A stretch of 64,000 bases of DNA from positions 1-64,000 of the forward strand of contig NZ_JAOQMX010000011.1 of NCBI RefSeq assembly GCF_025960985.1, written 5' to 3'. Position 1 is the stretch's first letter, and each line of letters begins with the position of its first letter. The DNA comes from Flavobacterium psychraerolatum. Its GTDB lineage: Bacteria; Bacteroidota; Bacteroidia; Flavobacteriales; Flavobacteriaceae. Under the pieces are notes generated by a model. It did not search any database. It saw only the letters and a list, made by a program, of their open reading frames with translations, and was not told the DNA's origin. This document shows, piece by piece, positions 8,649 through 17,188 of the stretch. The position numbers were made by a program, and so were the translations under genes.

Positions 8649-9803
8649 ATGTTTCATAAAAATAAATTTAGTGCGCTAAAATCATTTACAGTAATCCTTT
8701 TTGTTTTAACTGGATTGGTGACAAACGCTCAAAATCCTGCGCCAACGTATAAGGAAATCGTACACGATATTGCGATTATTCACGAAGGGCTGAGTTTTAC
8801 CGAAAAACAAAAAGGCAAGTTAATCGAACTGCAAGACGCAAATGGTTTGGCTTTTCAGTATTATATGGATGTCGAATCGGTGATCTGTTTGGATCATAAA
8901 TGTAAAATAGTCCAAGTACGCTTGTTTTGGGATAAATTAGGATTTTACAATCGATATGAAATGGCCAAAGGTATTGTATTGGAAAAAACAGATGGGATTT
9001 CGTTTAATGCAGCCGACTATAAAAAACTAGATAATATTTTAGGAGATCGAGATTCGAGTTTAAAAGAATATTATCAAAATCAAAGACACCTTGCGTCTCA
9101 CGGAAGTGAAGGCTTAATTGAGCTTGATGGCGCCACAGGAGCGACTTCGGGTATTGATGAAAACTCAATAGTAAAAGGAGCGGCTTGGACGAGTTGTACG
9201 CTTTGGCATTGGGCTAATGGAGAAATTTTTGAGGTAATTAGAAAAGAAACCGCCAAAGAATTATCTACGGATGCCTTGGTGCAATCCTTACATCAGGAGG
9301 ATGAAAAATACCGCCGTTTTATAATTAATGAGTTGATAACTAGAAAAGTGTATGATCCAACTTCAGTTGCAGTGGTTTTGCAAGAGATAGGAAATGTACC
9401 ATCGTTGTCTAGACTTTTGATGGATTATATCGAAAAAGCCCCTTCGGATGTTTATTTTGATGCGTTAAAAAAATTATATGTTAGCTCGGACAAGTCGTAT
9501 CGAGTGATTTTTTTGAGTTCGTTATTGCAATTTGTAAAACCAGATTCGGCTGCCTATTTTGAATGGGCTACAAATCAATTAGTGACTGTAGATTCTTTTC
9601 AGGAGTTGCAATTGTTGTTTCGAATATTGGACAAGCAAAAACCACTTTCTTCCCTTGCAATTGAGAATGCGATACAGTTATTAGGACATTCTCAATTTTT
9701 GATCGCTCGTGCGTCTTATTACTTTCTTCAAAATAAAGTAGTAACCGAAAGTCAAAAATCGAAAATAGATATTTTTCAGAAAAAAAATGGCGAACGTTTG
9801 TAG
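8649..9803 (+). CDS. Secreted protein with ApbE flavinylation motif (probable FMN-carrying protein)
   Basis: I take the ATG at 8649 (384 residues) because it gives a clean signal peptide ending in TNAQ; an upstream TTG at 8622 is possible but adds charged residues. Residues about 160-166 read DGATGAT. This matches the motif Dgx(S/T)gA(T/S) in which ApbE attaches FMN to the last Thr/Ser, here T166. The block after it (VKGAAWTSCTLWHWANG) is also patterned like periplasmic FMN-bind proteins. The C-terminal half is helical and HEAT-like without a recognised catalytic motif. Position directly behind apbE supports an enzyme-substrate pair. The redox partner is not evident. Family name is uncertain. 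Confidence 0.7.
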   Translation: MFHKNKFSALKSFTVILFVLTGLVTNAQNPAPTYKEIVHDIAIIHEGLSFTEKQKGKLIELQDANGLAFQYYMDVESVICLDHKCKIVQVRLFWDKLGFYNRYEMAKGIVLEKTDGISFNAADYKKLDNILGDRDSSLKEYYQNQRHLASHGSEGLIELDGATGATSGIDENSIVKGAAWTSCTLWHWANGEIFEVIRKETAKELSTDALVQSLHQEDEKYRRFIINELITRKVYDPTSVAVVLQEIGNVPSLSRLLMDYIEKAPSDVYFDALKKLYVSSDKSYRVIFLSSLLQFVKPDSAAYFEWATNQLVTVDSFQELQLLFRILDKQKPLSSLAIENAIQLLGHSQFLIARASYYFLQNKVVTESQKSKIDIFQKKNGERL

Positions 9804-10129
9804 GTTTTTTGTCAAACCAAAAGATAATGAGGAAAGGTACTATCTTGAAATCCTAGTTTCATTTTTACTTATTTTTTATAGTTTTGTCAAACTATAGAAA
9901 ACCTTTCATTTTCAAAAACGATTTGTTTATCTGCTGTAACCATCAACTTGATTGAGGTTATTTTATGTCTATATTATGGGGTTAGCATTGTTGTTACTTT
10001 GTCATTATGGCTATATGTTTTTTTCTCTATTATTCAGGTTATATTCTTCAATTTTTTTTCAAATAAAACATGGTAAATTAATACTATTTTTTTTTTTTGA
10101 ACAGTAACGTAACTTTTTAATACTGTGTT

Positions 10130-11030
10130 TTTCAAGTTTACGATTAGAAAAACCAACTGCTGGTTTTTTATTATAATTTACAGCGACAAAAGGGGGCATA
10201 AATCATGATCTCCAGATGTGTCTATTACCTTTGATTGATGTTTATGTCTTTCCAATGCTAGTTTATGATTCCCTCTTAACAAAATCAAATCTGGCATAAG
10301 ACACTAATTGCTTATAGTTTTGAATAATTCAAAACCTTTTTTTTTGCTGAAATCATTGCTACTATAAGCAATACAATTCTTATTATTTTACAAATATTAG
10401 TTACTTTTTGTTTTATTAACCGATTTGATTCAATTAAAATTTTGATTAATTTTTCAAGCTCTTTTATTTATTAAATAACTTAATGCTGTTTTCTTGTCGT
10501 TTTATTTTCTTTTTAATTTTAAACACTGAATACTCTAAAGGTTGAAGCTGATTATTAGACACCGCCTTTTTTTTGTGAATTTTGATATTGACGTGTATAT
10601 TGTCGTAATGTATAAAAATATTTACCCATCGGTTCTCAAAATTCTAAACAGTGTTCAAAACCCATTTTGATAAATATTTGGTCTAAATACTATCCTTGTT
10701 GGAATTAAGACCTAACGAAATTAAATAATTTTTGGCTTTATTGTATAAAATTATAGAAGTTTAATAACCTTTCTCATAAAAATATAGCGCACAATTCTCA
10801 TGATAAACTACAGTAGCCTCCATACAGAACGAACTAAGTATAATTCTTTTTCATTATGATGCTTAATGATTCAATGCTTCACTGCGTTAAAGCCTTTTAC
10901 AGTAATCACAAATGATGAACTTTTTAAGATTCATTAATTATAGTTATATAAATATCAATTTTTTTGCTGGCAATATCTAACCCAATTTAATACTTATATT
11001 CATATCTTCTTGGTTTTAGTAATGAAAACA
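10130..11030 (-). pseudogene. Decayed IS110-family transposase (DEDD recombinase)
   Basis: The minus strand has no long open frame, but joined across frames it reads through a whole IS110 transposase. In order it gives LDIASKKIDIYITIINES, VITVKGFNAVKH, then MEATVVYHENCALYFYEKGY with YNKAKNYLISLGLNSNKD, then MGKYFYTLRQYTRQYQN, SNNQLQPLEYSVFKIKKK, and QLVSYARFDFVKRES with KGNRHIW and FMPPFVAVNYNKK. These match the N-terminal RuvC-like domain (MEATGVYHE block) and the C-terminal domain (YAGF...RESGTS...GNRHIR block). At least ten stops and several frameshifts are present. It is a dead relic that fills most of the gap between two genes. Ends are approximate. Confidence 0.85.
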
Positions 11031-11112
11031 AAAAATTACAAGTGTTTTTGCTCATATTATGCAACCTCTAAATTAAAAGAGTAGTGTTTAAGTTCTTATT
11101 GAGACTTTAAGG

Positions 11113-11199
11113 AATAAAAACAAAGCTGATTTATGTATCTGTCAACATCATTAAAAGTATCTAGCGGGACGATAATTCTGCAGCTTTGTTTTGTTTTTA
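11113..11199 (-). repeat. Inverted repeat with ~50-bp loop downstream of the peroxidase gene
   Basis: AATAAAAACAAAGCTGA (11113-11129) is inverted relative to TGCAGCTTTGTTTTGTTTTTA (11179-11199). It lies between the stop of the minus-strand peroxidase gene and the IS110 relic. It might be a long-loop terminator for that gene or part of the noncoding left end of the IS110 element. The rest of 11031-11293 shows no gene. Confidence 0.45.
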
Positions 11200-11293
11200 T
11201 ACTTTATTCATTAAAGATGATACTTACTTGTCTTTTTGATTTTAATGTAATGAGCCCTTTTGCTGCAATGGTAGCTTGCCCCAAATAGAACTG

Positions 11294-13042
11294 CTAAATA
11301 TCGTTTAGAGTTTTCATGAAGGCAATTAGAGCTTTTTTCTCTGTTTCTGTTAGGTTCAATTCATCTGAAGGTAAGGTTTGGTTGGGTACTGCTAATCCGA
11401 GACCTATGCCTCCACCTTTATTATAGAAATCAACTACCTCTTCTAAAGTTTTAAAAACGCCGTTGTGCATATAAGGTGCCGTTTGTACAATGTTGCGCAA
11501 GGTGGGTGTTTTGAAGGAATTGCGATGAATGATGGCTTGGGTCAAATTGTACTTTCCTAAATCGGAATCTAGCTTGCCTGACGTGTTAGGAACGCCGAGT
11601 ACTTCACTTTCTGACTTGTCAAATTTGGGAGGTACTGTTCCATTGGTCAATGGGATGAAATGGCAACTGGCGCATTTTGCTTTGCCTGCAAAAAGGTTAA
11701 ATCCTTGTTTTTCTTGGGCTGTAAAAGGGGTTTCGTTTCTCATATAGCGGTCAAATTTTGAATTGTAATTACTTAGGGAACGGATGTAAGAAGCTAAAGC
11801 ATTTTTAATACCAAAGGCATTAATGTTTTTGTTTGGAAAAGCTTTGGAAAAGGCTTTGCTGTATTTTTTGTTTTTCGTGATTGCTAGGACTGCATCATCT
11901 AAGTCGCCGTGCATTTCGTCGTCATTTGTAATAACGGCTACCGCTTGATCTTCGAGATAGCTCACTCGTGAATCTGAAAAATAGTTGCGTTGGAAGGCAA
12001 TATTTTTTAATGTGGGTGTATTTCTAGTTAATGTAGATTTTCCATCCATAGTGGTGGCTGTTTCTAGTCCATCGGTGAAGGCTTTGTTTTCATAGTGACA
12101 AGACGCACAGGAACGGGTATTATCGCCTGAGAGAATTGGATCGTTAAAGAGCATTTTTCCCAAAGCGATTTTCTCAGGAGTTGTTTCGTAATCGGGGAAA
12201 CCTGAAAAACCATCGGGATCAAAAGCTTCCTTGTCAAATAGGGTGACAGTAGTAGTTTTGAGACCACGAATTTCATCAAAAAGTGGGATTTTTAATTCCA
12301 GTTGTTTTTGATACAAAGCTTTGCAGATTGGATTTGCGTATTTTTTTATAAAAGTAGCACGGTCAAAAGTAATGTAATTGGAATGGGATTGTGTGTACGC
12401 AATTGTTTTTTCAATCAATAGTGCGGTTTCATCATTTGTGTCTTGAGTGTATGTTTGGTAATAGTTGGCAATACTTTGAAGTGATGCTGTAGCTTCAGGA
12501 ATTGATTGTTGGGCAATGGGAGAGTCAAATCCGGTGATGCCCATGGTAATTATTCGAAACATCTCTAGTCGAAGGGCGTCAAATAGATGAGCATCAGTTA
12601 GTTCGTTGGTACTAGCGATTTTTTCTAAACGGATTAAATTACCAGACAGTATTGCTATTTGTTGTAACAGTTCTTTTTGGGTTGTAAGGTCGTATTTAGG
12701 ATACAGCATTTCTTCGATGACTTGAAAGCCTTGCGGATCGATGATTTTATTATCGTTTTCTTCAAATTCGGCTAAGGCAGGACCATTGATTGATTTGGAT
12801 ACTTCAGGAAAGTAGTATTCGCTTAACGCTTCAATATTTTTATAGGATTGATGGGCGGTATTGAATTGGGTTTGGATGATAGCTTCACTTTTTTGCGTTA
12901 CGACAGCATCATGTAAGAGTTTGGTATTAGCGATTAATTGCTTGACGTTATCTTGAAACAATTGTTTCACTTGAGCATGTTTGGGTTTTGTATCGCAAGA
13001 AATAAAAACTAGAGATAGGAGTAGAAAGAAATATTTTCTCAT
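11294..13042 (-). CDS. Lipoprotein di-haem cytochrome c peroxidase with imelysin-like N-terminal domain
   Basis: The ATG at 13042 gives 582 residues with a lipoprotein signal (LLLSLVFISC); an ATG 33 bp upstream would spoil it. Residues about 20-230 are helical and imelysin-like, with GFQVIEE resembling the imelysin GxHxxE block but with Gln for His. The rest is a MauG/CcpA-type domain with two haem-c sites, C312-A-S-C315-H316 and C457-A-S-C460-H461, and the typical blocks RNTPTLKN and TPTLRNI. These proteins reduce peroxide or oxidise periplasmic substrates. The PhoX-like gene is transcribed just upstream (85 bp gap with a hairpin). The imelysin link hints at iron or metal handling; that is inference. 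Confidence 0.88.
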   Translation of the reverse strand: MRKYFFLLLSLVFISCDTKPKHAQVKQLFQDNVKQLIANTKLLHDAVVTQKSEAIIQTQFNTAHQSYKNIEALSEYYFPEVSKSINGPALAEFEENDNKIIDPQGFQVIEEMLYPKYDLTTQKELLQQIAILSGNLIRLEKIASTNELTDAHLFDALRLEMFRIITMGITGFDSPIAQQSIPEATASLQSIANYYQTYTQDTNDETALLIEKTIAYTQSHSNYITFDRATFIKKYANPICKALYQKQLELKIPLFDEIRGLKTTTVTLFDKEAFDPDGFSGFPDYETTPEKIALGKMLFNDPILSGDNTRSCASCHYENKAFTDGLETATTMDGKSTLTRNTPTLKNIAFQRNYFSDSRVSYLEDQAVAVITNDDEMHGDLDDAVLAITKNKKYSKAFSKAFPNKNINAFGIKNALASYIRSLSNYNSKFDRYMRNETPFTAQEKQGFNLFAGKAKCASCHFIPLTNGTVPPKFDKSESEVLGVPNTSGKLDSDLGKYNLTQAIIHRNSFKTPTLRNIVQTAPYMHNGVFKTLEEVVDFYNKGGGIGLGLAVPNQTLPSDELNLTETEKKALIAFMKTLNDI

Positions 13043-13075
13043 AATAAATGGAACCTTTGAAAAACGGAAATACAA

Positions 13076-13104
13076 AACCCACGGTACCTAAGAATCGTGG
13101 GTTT
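13076..13104 (-). terminator. Hairpin between the PhoX-like and peroxidase genes
   Basis: AAACCCACG / CGTGGGTTT with a 12-base loop sits 24 bp after the PhoX-like stop codon on the minus strand. The following T-tract is weak (TTTTGTATTT), so it may only partly terminate and still allow read-through into the peroxidase gene. Confidence 0.5.
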
Positions 13105-13127
13105 ATATACTTATTTTGTTAATTGGA

Positions 13128-14582
13128 CTATCTAGGTAATCCTTTAATTAATACAATTTGGCTGGCTTGTTGCTCGTTTATACGAACAGTTCCACCATCT
13201 ACTCCTTTATATTTTGCACCAGTCCAAGTATGAGGCTGAACACATAGTAAAAAAGCATCTTGAACACCAATTTTGTCTGAAACATCAATTAATGCGCCAT
13301 ATTCCCAGGCTCCAATTTTTGAAGTTCCACCAACATTATATTTTGCTGCATCGGTAGCAGTACGACGTTGATCTAGTTCCACTACTACTTTCAAGGTTTT
13401 TTTTGCAATATCATATTGGTAGATGTAGCCATCATGCGTTTCATCTCCGTATCCGTTTGGATCTTCTTGCACATATACATAATTTGTCGTTACACAAATA
13501 TTGTCAGGGTTCTGAAATTTACCAGCAATTCCAGTGCGGTCGTCACCATCAAGAATCACTTTCAACGTTCCTTTCAAAGGGTCTGCTGCGTCTAGATTCA
13601 ATTGATAGACTCTTCCGTATTTAGCTCTTGAGGCATCTGCATTAGTACCGGTATTGTTTTGCCCTGTTACATTAAAATATAATTCTCTGTTTGAGGTTGC
13701 GCTTCCTTTTCTGTAATCAAGATCTTCTATACGACCAAATTTCACTGCTTTTAATGTGTTTACAGATGCGTTAATTTGGGCACCAGTCAAGGTGGTATGG
13801 TTGTTTATTTTAACAAAAGATACGGCGTAATCCTGACCTGCAACCATGTCTTTCTCTCTTTGGTTGTCATTATTTCTTTTTAGCATATAAAGAGATCCGT
13901 TCTCAAGGTCACCCAATTTGTCTGAAACATACATAAACAATTGTCCTCCGTAGGTTCCAGAATCATCGTCACCTATAACTACAACTGTTTTTCCTGCAAA
14001 AGCATTTTTGTTAAGAGGTAAAGCATTTTCGGCACTCAATCTTCCAAAGGCAGGTAATTCTTTTGAGATGTTTGCTCCAGCAACATTCGCATAAGGATCC
14101 AAACGATGTGTTCTTGACTCTTCACCAGATTCTCCACAAGTTAAAAAATAAGGTCCAAAACCATGTTCCTCTGGCGTAGCCATAGTAGCACCACACAATC
14201 TCCATGTACCTCCGTTTGAGTTCAATAAATATTCTCCTTTTGTAGGTTTAAATGTTTTATCCAAAGTAATTCTAGAAACAGAGAAATTATCTTCGTTGTT
14301 CACCAAGAAAGTAAAAGTTCCATCAGGATTTTTTAATAATCCACTTCCATCCGCAGAACCTCCAAAAACATATTTTGGACTGTCTGCAAGTACGTCATCA
14401 GAACTCAATAAGGAGAACAACTCTAGATTTTCAAAACCAGTTTTTTTGGTTAATAATACTGGTGTAACCGATTGATTTTTTAGAACTACGTCTGAGTTGG
14501 CTACAAAATCCGATCCTGTTTCATCTTTATTACACGACACCATTGTCAATGCTAAAAGTGCTGGTAAAATAATTCTTTTCAT
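13128..14582 (-). CDS. PhoX-like (DUF839) secreted lipoprotein
   Basis: The ATG at 14582 gives 484 residues with a lipobox (LLALTMVSC, Cys at about 17); an ATG 36 bp upstream would add a polar leader. The sequence has the calcium-binding beta-propeller pattern of the PhoX/DUF839 group: FLVNNEDNFSVSRITLD, GGTWRLCGATMATPEEHGF and TCGESGEESRTH in the first half, and GKFQNPDNICVT with acidic loops later. PhoX proteins are calcium/iron phosphatases, but many Bacteroidota relatives have no tested activity. Full set of PhoX metal ligands was not verified. It is transcribed toward the di-haem peroxidase gene. Confidence 0.75.
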   Translation of the reverse strand: MKRIILPALLALTMVSCNKDETGSDFVANSDVVLKNQSVTPVLLTKKTGFENLELFSLLSSDDVLADSPKYVFGGSADGSGLLKNPDGTFTFLVNNEDNFSVSRITLDKTFKPTKGEYLLNSNGGTWRLCGATMATPEEHGFGPYFLTCGESGEESRTHRLDPYANVAGANISKELPAFGRLSAENALPLNKNAFAGKTVVVIGDDDSGTYGGQLFMYVSDKLGDLENGSLYMLKRNNDNQREKDMVAGQDYAVSFVKINNHTTLTGAQINASVNTLKAVKFGRIEDLDYRKGSATSNRELYFNVTGQNNTGTNADASRAKYGRVYQLNLDAADPLKGTLKVILDGDDRTGIAGKFQNPDNICVTTNYVYVQEDPNGYGDETHDGYIYQYDIAKKTLKVVVELDQRRTATDAAKYNVGGTSKIGAWEYGALIDVSDKIGVQDAFLLCVQPHTWTGAKYKGVDGGTVRINEQQASQIVLIKGLPR

Positions 14583-14841
14583 TTTGTTTTTTTTTGTTTG
14601 CACAAAGAAAGTATTCATGTATGAATGGAAAACGAATTTTACATTATGAAAATTTTAACAAATGGTCTGTTTTATATAATAAAGAAACAATTTCTTTACA
14701 ATTATACTTTTGTTACTATTAAGAAAAGTATCATGTATGTGTTGGACTTGAGTTAAATCATAGACCGTGTTGTAATTAGGTTCGATAAATTAAATAGAGA
14801 TTGTTACCAAACTGTAAACTAGTTTTGATTGTTACTTGAAA

Positions 14842-14873
14842 TAAAAAAGCCTGTCTTTATCAAGACAGGCTTT
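14842..14873 (-). terminator. Strong terminator after the TerC gene
   Basis: AAAGCCTGTCTT / AAGACAGGCTTT with a short loop, followed on the minus strand by TTTTTTAT. It starts 24 bp after the TerC stop codon. Confidence 0.85.
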
Positions 14874-14896
14874 GAAAATGAGGGTAAAAGTGTTAA

Positions 14897-15667
14897 TTAT
14901 TTCTTTCTACTACTTTTCATATTCAGCATTTCTACAAATAGAGAAAACGAAATTGCAAAGTATAAATATCCTTTAGGAATAGGAGTAACGTGGCTACCGA
15001 AGATTAATGCATTCGATAAATGTGCACTTTCGGTCAATAACATCATTCCGATTAAAATCAAAAATGCCAATCCCAAAATTTGTATCGATGGATTTTTATT
15101 TACAAAAGTCCCCACGGGCACTGCAAACTGCATCATTATAAAAACTGAGATAACTACCGCCGTAACCATAATATACAAAGCGCCTTCAACACCATTGGTC
15201 ATTCCTACTGCAGTCAAAATACTGTCAAAAGAGAATACTAAATCGATCATAATAATTTGTAAAATCACTGATTGAAAAGATTTGGTAGCAACTTTCCCCA
15301 TATCGTGTTCTTCTTCTCCTTTATGGTCTACTTTTTCTCTAATTTCATTGGTACTTTTATAAATCAAGAACAAGCCACCAGCTAGTAAAATTAAACTTTG
15401 TCCCGTAACACCTGCCTTGAACCAGCTCCAGTCAATGGTAAACCAAGGTTCTTTCATTTGTATCAATAAATTGATTCCCATTAATAGGGCGATACGCATA
15501 AACATTGCTAAAAACATTCCTAGTTTTGTGGCCTTCTTTCTGCTTTCTTCAGGTAGCTTTCCTGTAGCGATAGAGATAAAGATGATGTTGTCAATACCCA
15601 AAATAATTTCTAGAAAAGTCAAGGTCAATAAGGCGATCCAGGCATCTGGATTCAAAAATACTTCCAT
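14897..15667 (-). CDS. TerC family integral membrane protein
   Basis: The 256-residue protein has about seven hydrophobic segments and the TerC family signature at the start (LTFLEIILGIDNIIFISI, with the membrane-embedded Asp in GIDN). A second acidic-in-membrane block, MIDLVFSFDSILTAVGMT, lies near residue 140. TerC/Alx proteins are inner-membrane metal exporters (manganese in studied cases) linked to metal and tellurite resistance. It is monocistronic, closed by the hairpin at 14842-14873. No riboswitch such as the Mn-sensing yybP-ykoY type could be recognised in the ~140 bp upstream. Confidence 0.9.
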   Translation of the reverse strand: MEVFLNPDAWIALLTLTFLEIILGIDNIIFISIATGKLPEESRKKATKLGMFLAMFMRIALLMGINLLIQMKEPWFTIDWSWFKAGVTGQSLILLAGGLFLIYKSTNEIREKVDHKGEEEHDMGKVATKSFQSVILQIIMIDLVFSFDSILTAVGMTNGVEGALYIMVTAVVISVFIMMQFAVPVGTFVNKNPSIQILGLAFLILIGMMLLTESAHLSNALIFGSHVTPIPKGYLYFAISFSLFVEMLNMKSSRKK

Positions 15668-15808
15668 TTTTATATTTAGTTGATTATTTAAAAAATTTCA
15701 TAATAGTAGATATTACTTCTTTAGCAGATAAAAAACTTATTTAGTTAGAATCAATAAACTAAGTAATAATCTTTGACAGCTAAATCAAAATTATCATTTG
15801 AATTTTAA

Positions 15809-16186
15809 TTATTTTTCTGAAAGCTTCACCGCAGTACCTTTTTGTTTTTGTGGCATTCCTACCAATCCATATTCAAATGTATAGCTATCTTTTGATGTAT
15901 ATAAAATACGCATACTAATCGACTTTTCTTCCGCCATATTTTTGGGATGCAATTTTTTCAGAATATATTCGCAATCATTTACCCATCTTATCGAAGCGGT
16001 ATCAGTTTTGCCTTCATAAGTTTCAATTTCGATTTTATCATCGCGTTCAAAATAGGTTGTTTTCAATACGCCATCAATTTTGGTTTCAAACTTAAATTTC
16101 CCTGTTCTAAATTTCGCACAATTTCGCTCTGGTTCTTTACACGAAACCAGAAAAAGTAGTCCACCAATCAATAGTAATTTTTTCAT
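15809..16186 (-). CDS. Small lipoprotein of unknown function
   Basis: 125 residues. A lipoprotein signal (MKKLLLIGGLLFLVSC) is followed by a compact region rich in beta strands (KFRTGKFKFETKIDG, TTYFERDDKIEIETYEG, IRWVNDCEYILKKL). It looks like a small lipocalin- or barrel-like periplasmic domain with a second Cys pair (C23 and the C in NDCEY). I do not recognise a function. I recall homologues in flavobacterial genomes carrying misleading names such as 'DNA topoisomerase IV'; nothing here supports that. A structured-RNA-like element ends just upstream on the same strand. Confidence 0.8.
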   Translation of the reverse strand: MKKLLLIGGLLFLVSCKEPERNCAKFRTGKFKFETKIDGVLKTTYFERDDKIEIETYEGKTDTASIRWVNDCEYILKKLHPKNMAEEKSISMRILYTSKDSYTFEYGLVGMPQKQKGTAVKLSEK

Positions 16187-16198
16187 CTTTATTATTTG

Positions 16199-16340
16199 TG
16201 CCCAATCCTGCTGTGCATTTCAAGTCCTCCGTGCTTCCCCTTTTTTTCTATTGTCATAAAAGGAGCTTCTTTCAGTCGCTCTTTTATGACAAGAAAAAAT
16301 AGGGAAATCCCGTCCGGGCTTTCCATTGCCATCAGGGGCA
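16199..16340 (-). ncRNA. Structured RNA-like element (resembles flavobacterial Flavo-1 type), copy 1
   Basis: Read on the minus strand it begins TGCCCCTGATGGCAATGGAA, has a conserved-looking GGGATTTCCC, an internal hairpin (GTCATAAAAG.. / ..CTTTTATGAC, 16253-16292) and ends GGATTGGGCA. The terminal TGCCC and GGGCA can pair to close the structure. From memory this pattern resembles the Flavo-1 RNA motif found between flavobacterial genes; I could not run a covariance model. It ends 12 bp before the lipoprotein start, so it could be a 5' leader or an independent RNA. Confidence 0.5.
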
Positions 16341-16347
16341 GAAGGCA

Positions 16348-16440
16348 TTATTTATTATTCAATCGCTTTATTTCATTCTCTGTAAAGTTCTTAATTTCTT
16401 TTGCTTCTGCAAACTTATCCGTGTTATAATTTTCAGAATT
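16348..16440 (-). other. Short open frame, possible C-terminal remnant of a gene
   Basis: On the minus strand the frame reads NNSENYNTDKFAEAKEIKNF then TENEIKRLNNK and stops at 16348-16350, directly before the RNA-like element. The composition is protein-like (charged, helical) but there is no start codon and stops lie upstream. It may be a fragment of a lost gene, or chance. Confidence 0.25.
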
Positions 16441-16499
16441 ATTAGGGGATTTTGAAAGGCTTTTCTATCTCATTTTTCAACTATTTGATTCGAAAATAT

Positions 16500-17188
16500 A
16501 TTCTGAATTATATGTCAAGGATAATGCGTCAGTAGATAATTAAAAGATTATAGCGCCTAATTGCCTCTATAACTTATGCAAACAATAGATTTCACTTGAT
16601 CTGTTTCCAAATTTTCTATAGGCGCAAACAAAAAATAATAATCCGTTTACTATTTTACTATAGGTAAATAATAGCTTGATGACTTGAGAATTCTTACTCA
16701 AAATCTGTAGTACTCGTTATGTATACTTTCGCGCCAATCATTTTTAAACTTTTTATGAAACAAAATTATTTTTATCTGACAATCATTTTTTGTGTTAAAA
16801 ATAGTTAATTATAAAAGTATAAATAAACTATAAAATTTTATTTATTTAGCTTAAAAAAGTGTTTGATTCTAGAATTTTCAGCAATTAAAATGTAGAACAG
16901 ACTATTGTAATTTTTAACTTGTAGCACTGCTTTTTAACTTTTTAAAGCGTTTTTTGTTACTATTTAAGCATAATTATAACATTTTAAAGGGTATGTTTTT
17001 AATTTTATACTTCATTTATAATTGACTATATGTAATCTAATTGTTGTTTGGTTGTGGATATCGTAATTTAAATAACAAAAAGAGCATGTGAAAACATATA
17101 TATGTAAAAAGTAATACATGTTATTATTTTGTTAACTAATAATTTTAGTTTTGTTAAGGAATTTAGAAAAAACATAGCATTTAGATTT
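16500..17188. other. Long leader region of the TonB receptor gene
   Basis: About 690 bp without a gene. It contains an inverted pair GCGCCTA / TAGGCGC (near 16551 and 16619) and very AT-rich sequence. No clear TAnnTTTG promoter and no riboswitch could be recognised, although GTATACTTTCG near 16720 is one base from the consensus. Confidence 0.4.

Noticed and set aside
9877..9896. Perfect small hairpin TATAGTTT/AAACTATA after the flavinylation-motif gene
   Set aside because: No T-tract follows on the plus strand, so it does not qualify as an intrinsic terminator; kept only as a note.
10148..10171. Hairpin AAAAACCAACTGCTGGTTTTTT that looks like a terminator
   Set aside because: On the minus strand it falls at the decayed C-terminal end (NKKPAVGF) of the IS110 transposase relic and no gene ends there.
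14829..15275. 148-codon plus-strand frame opposite TerC
   Set aside because: Begins in the TerC terminator and is antisense to conserved TerC membrane segments.
17129..17188. TTG start for the TonB receptor 60 bp upstream
   Set aside because: Adds a polar leader before the signal peptide; ATG at 17189 begins the signal peptide exactly.
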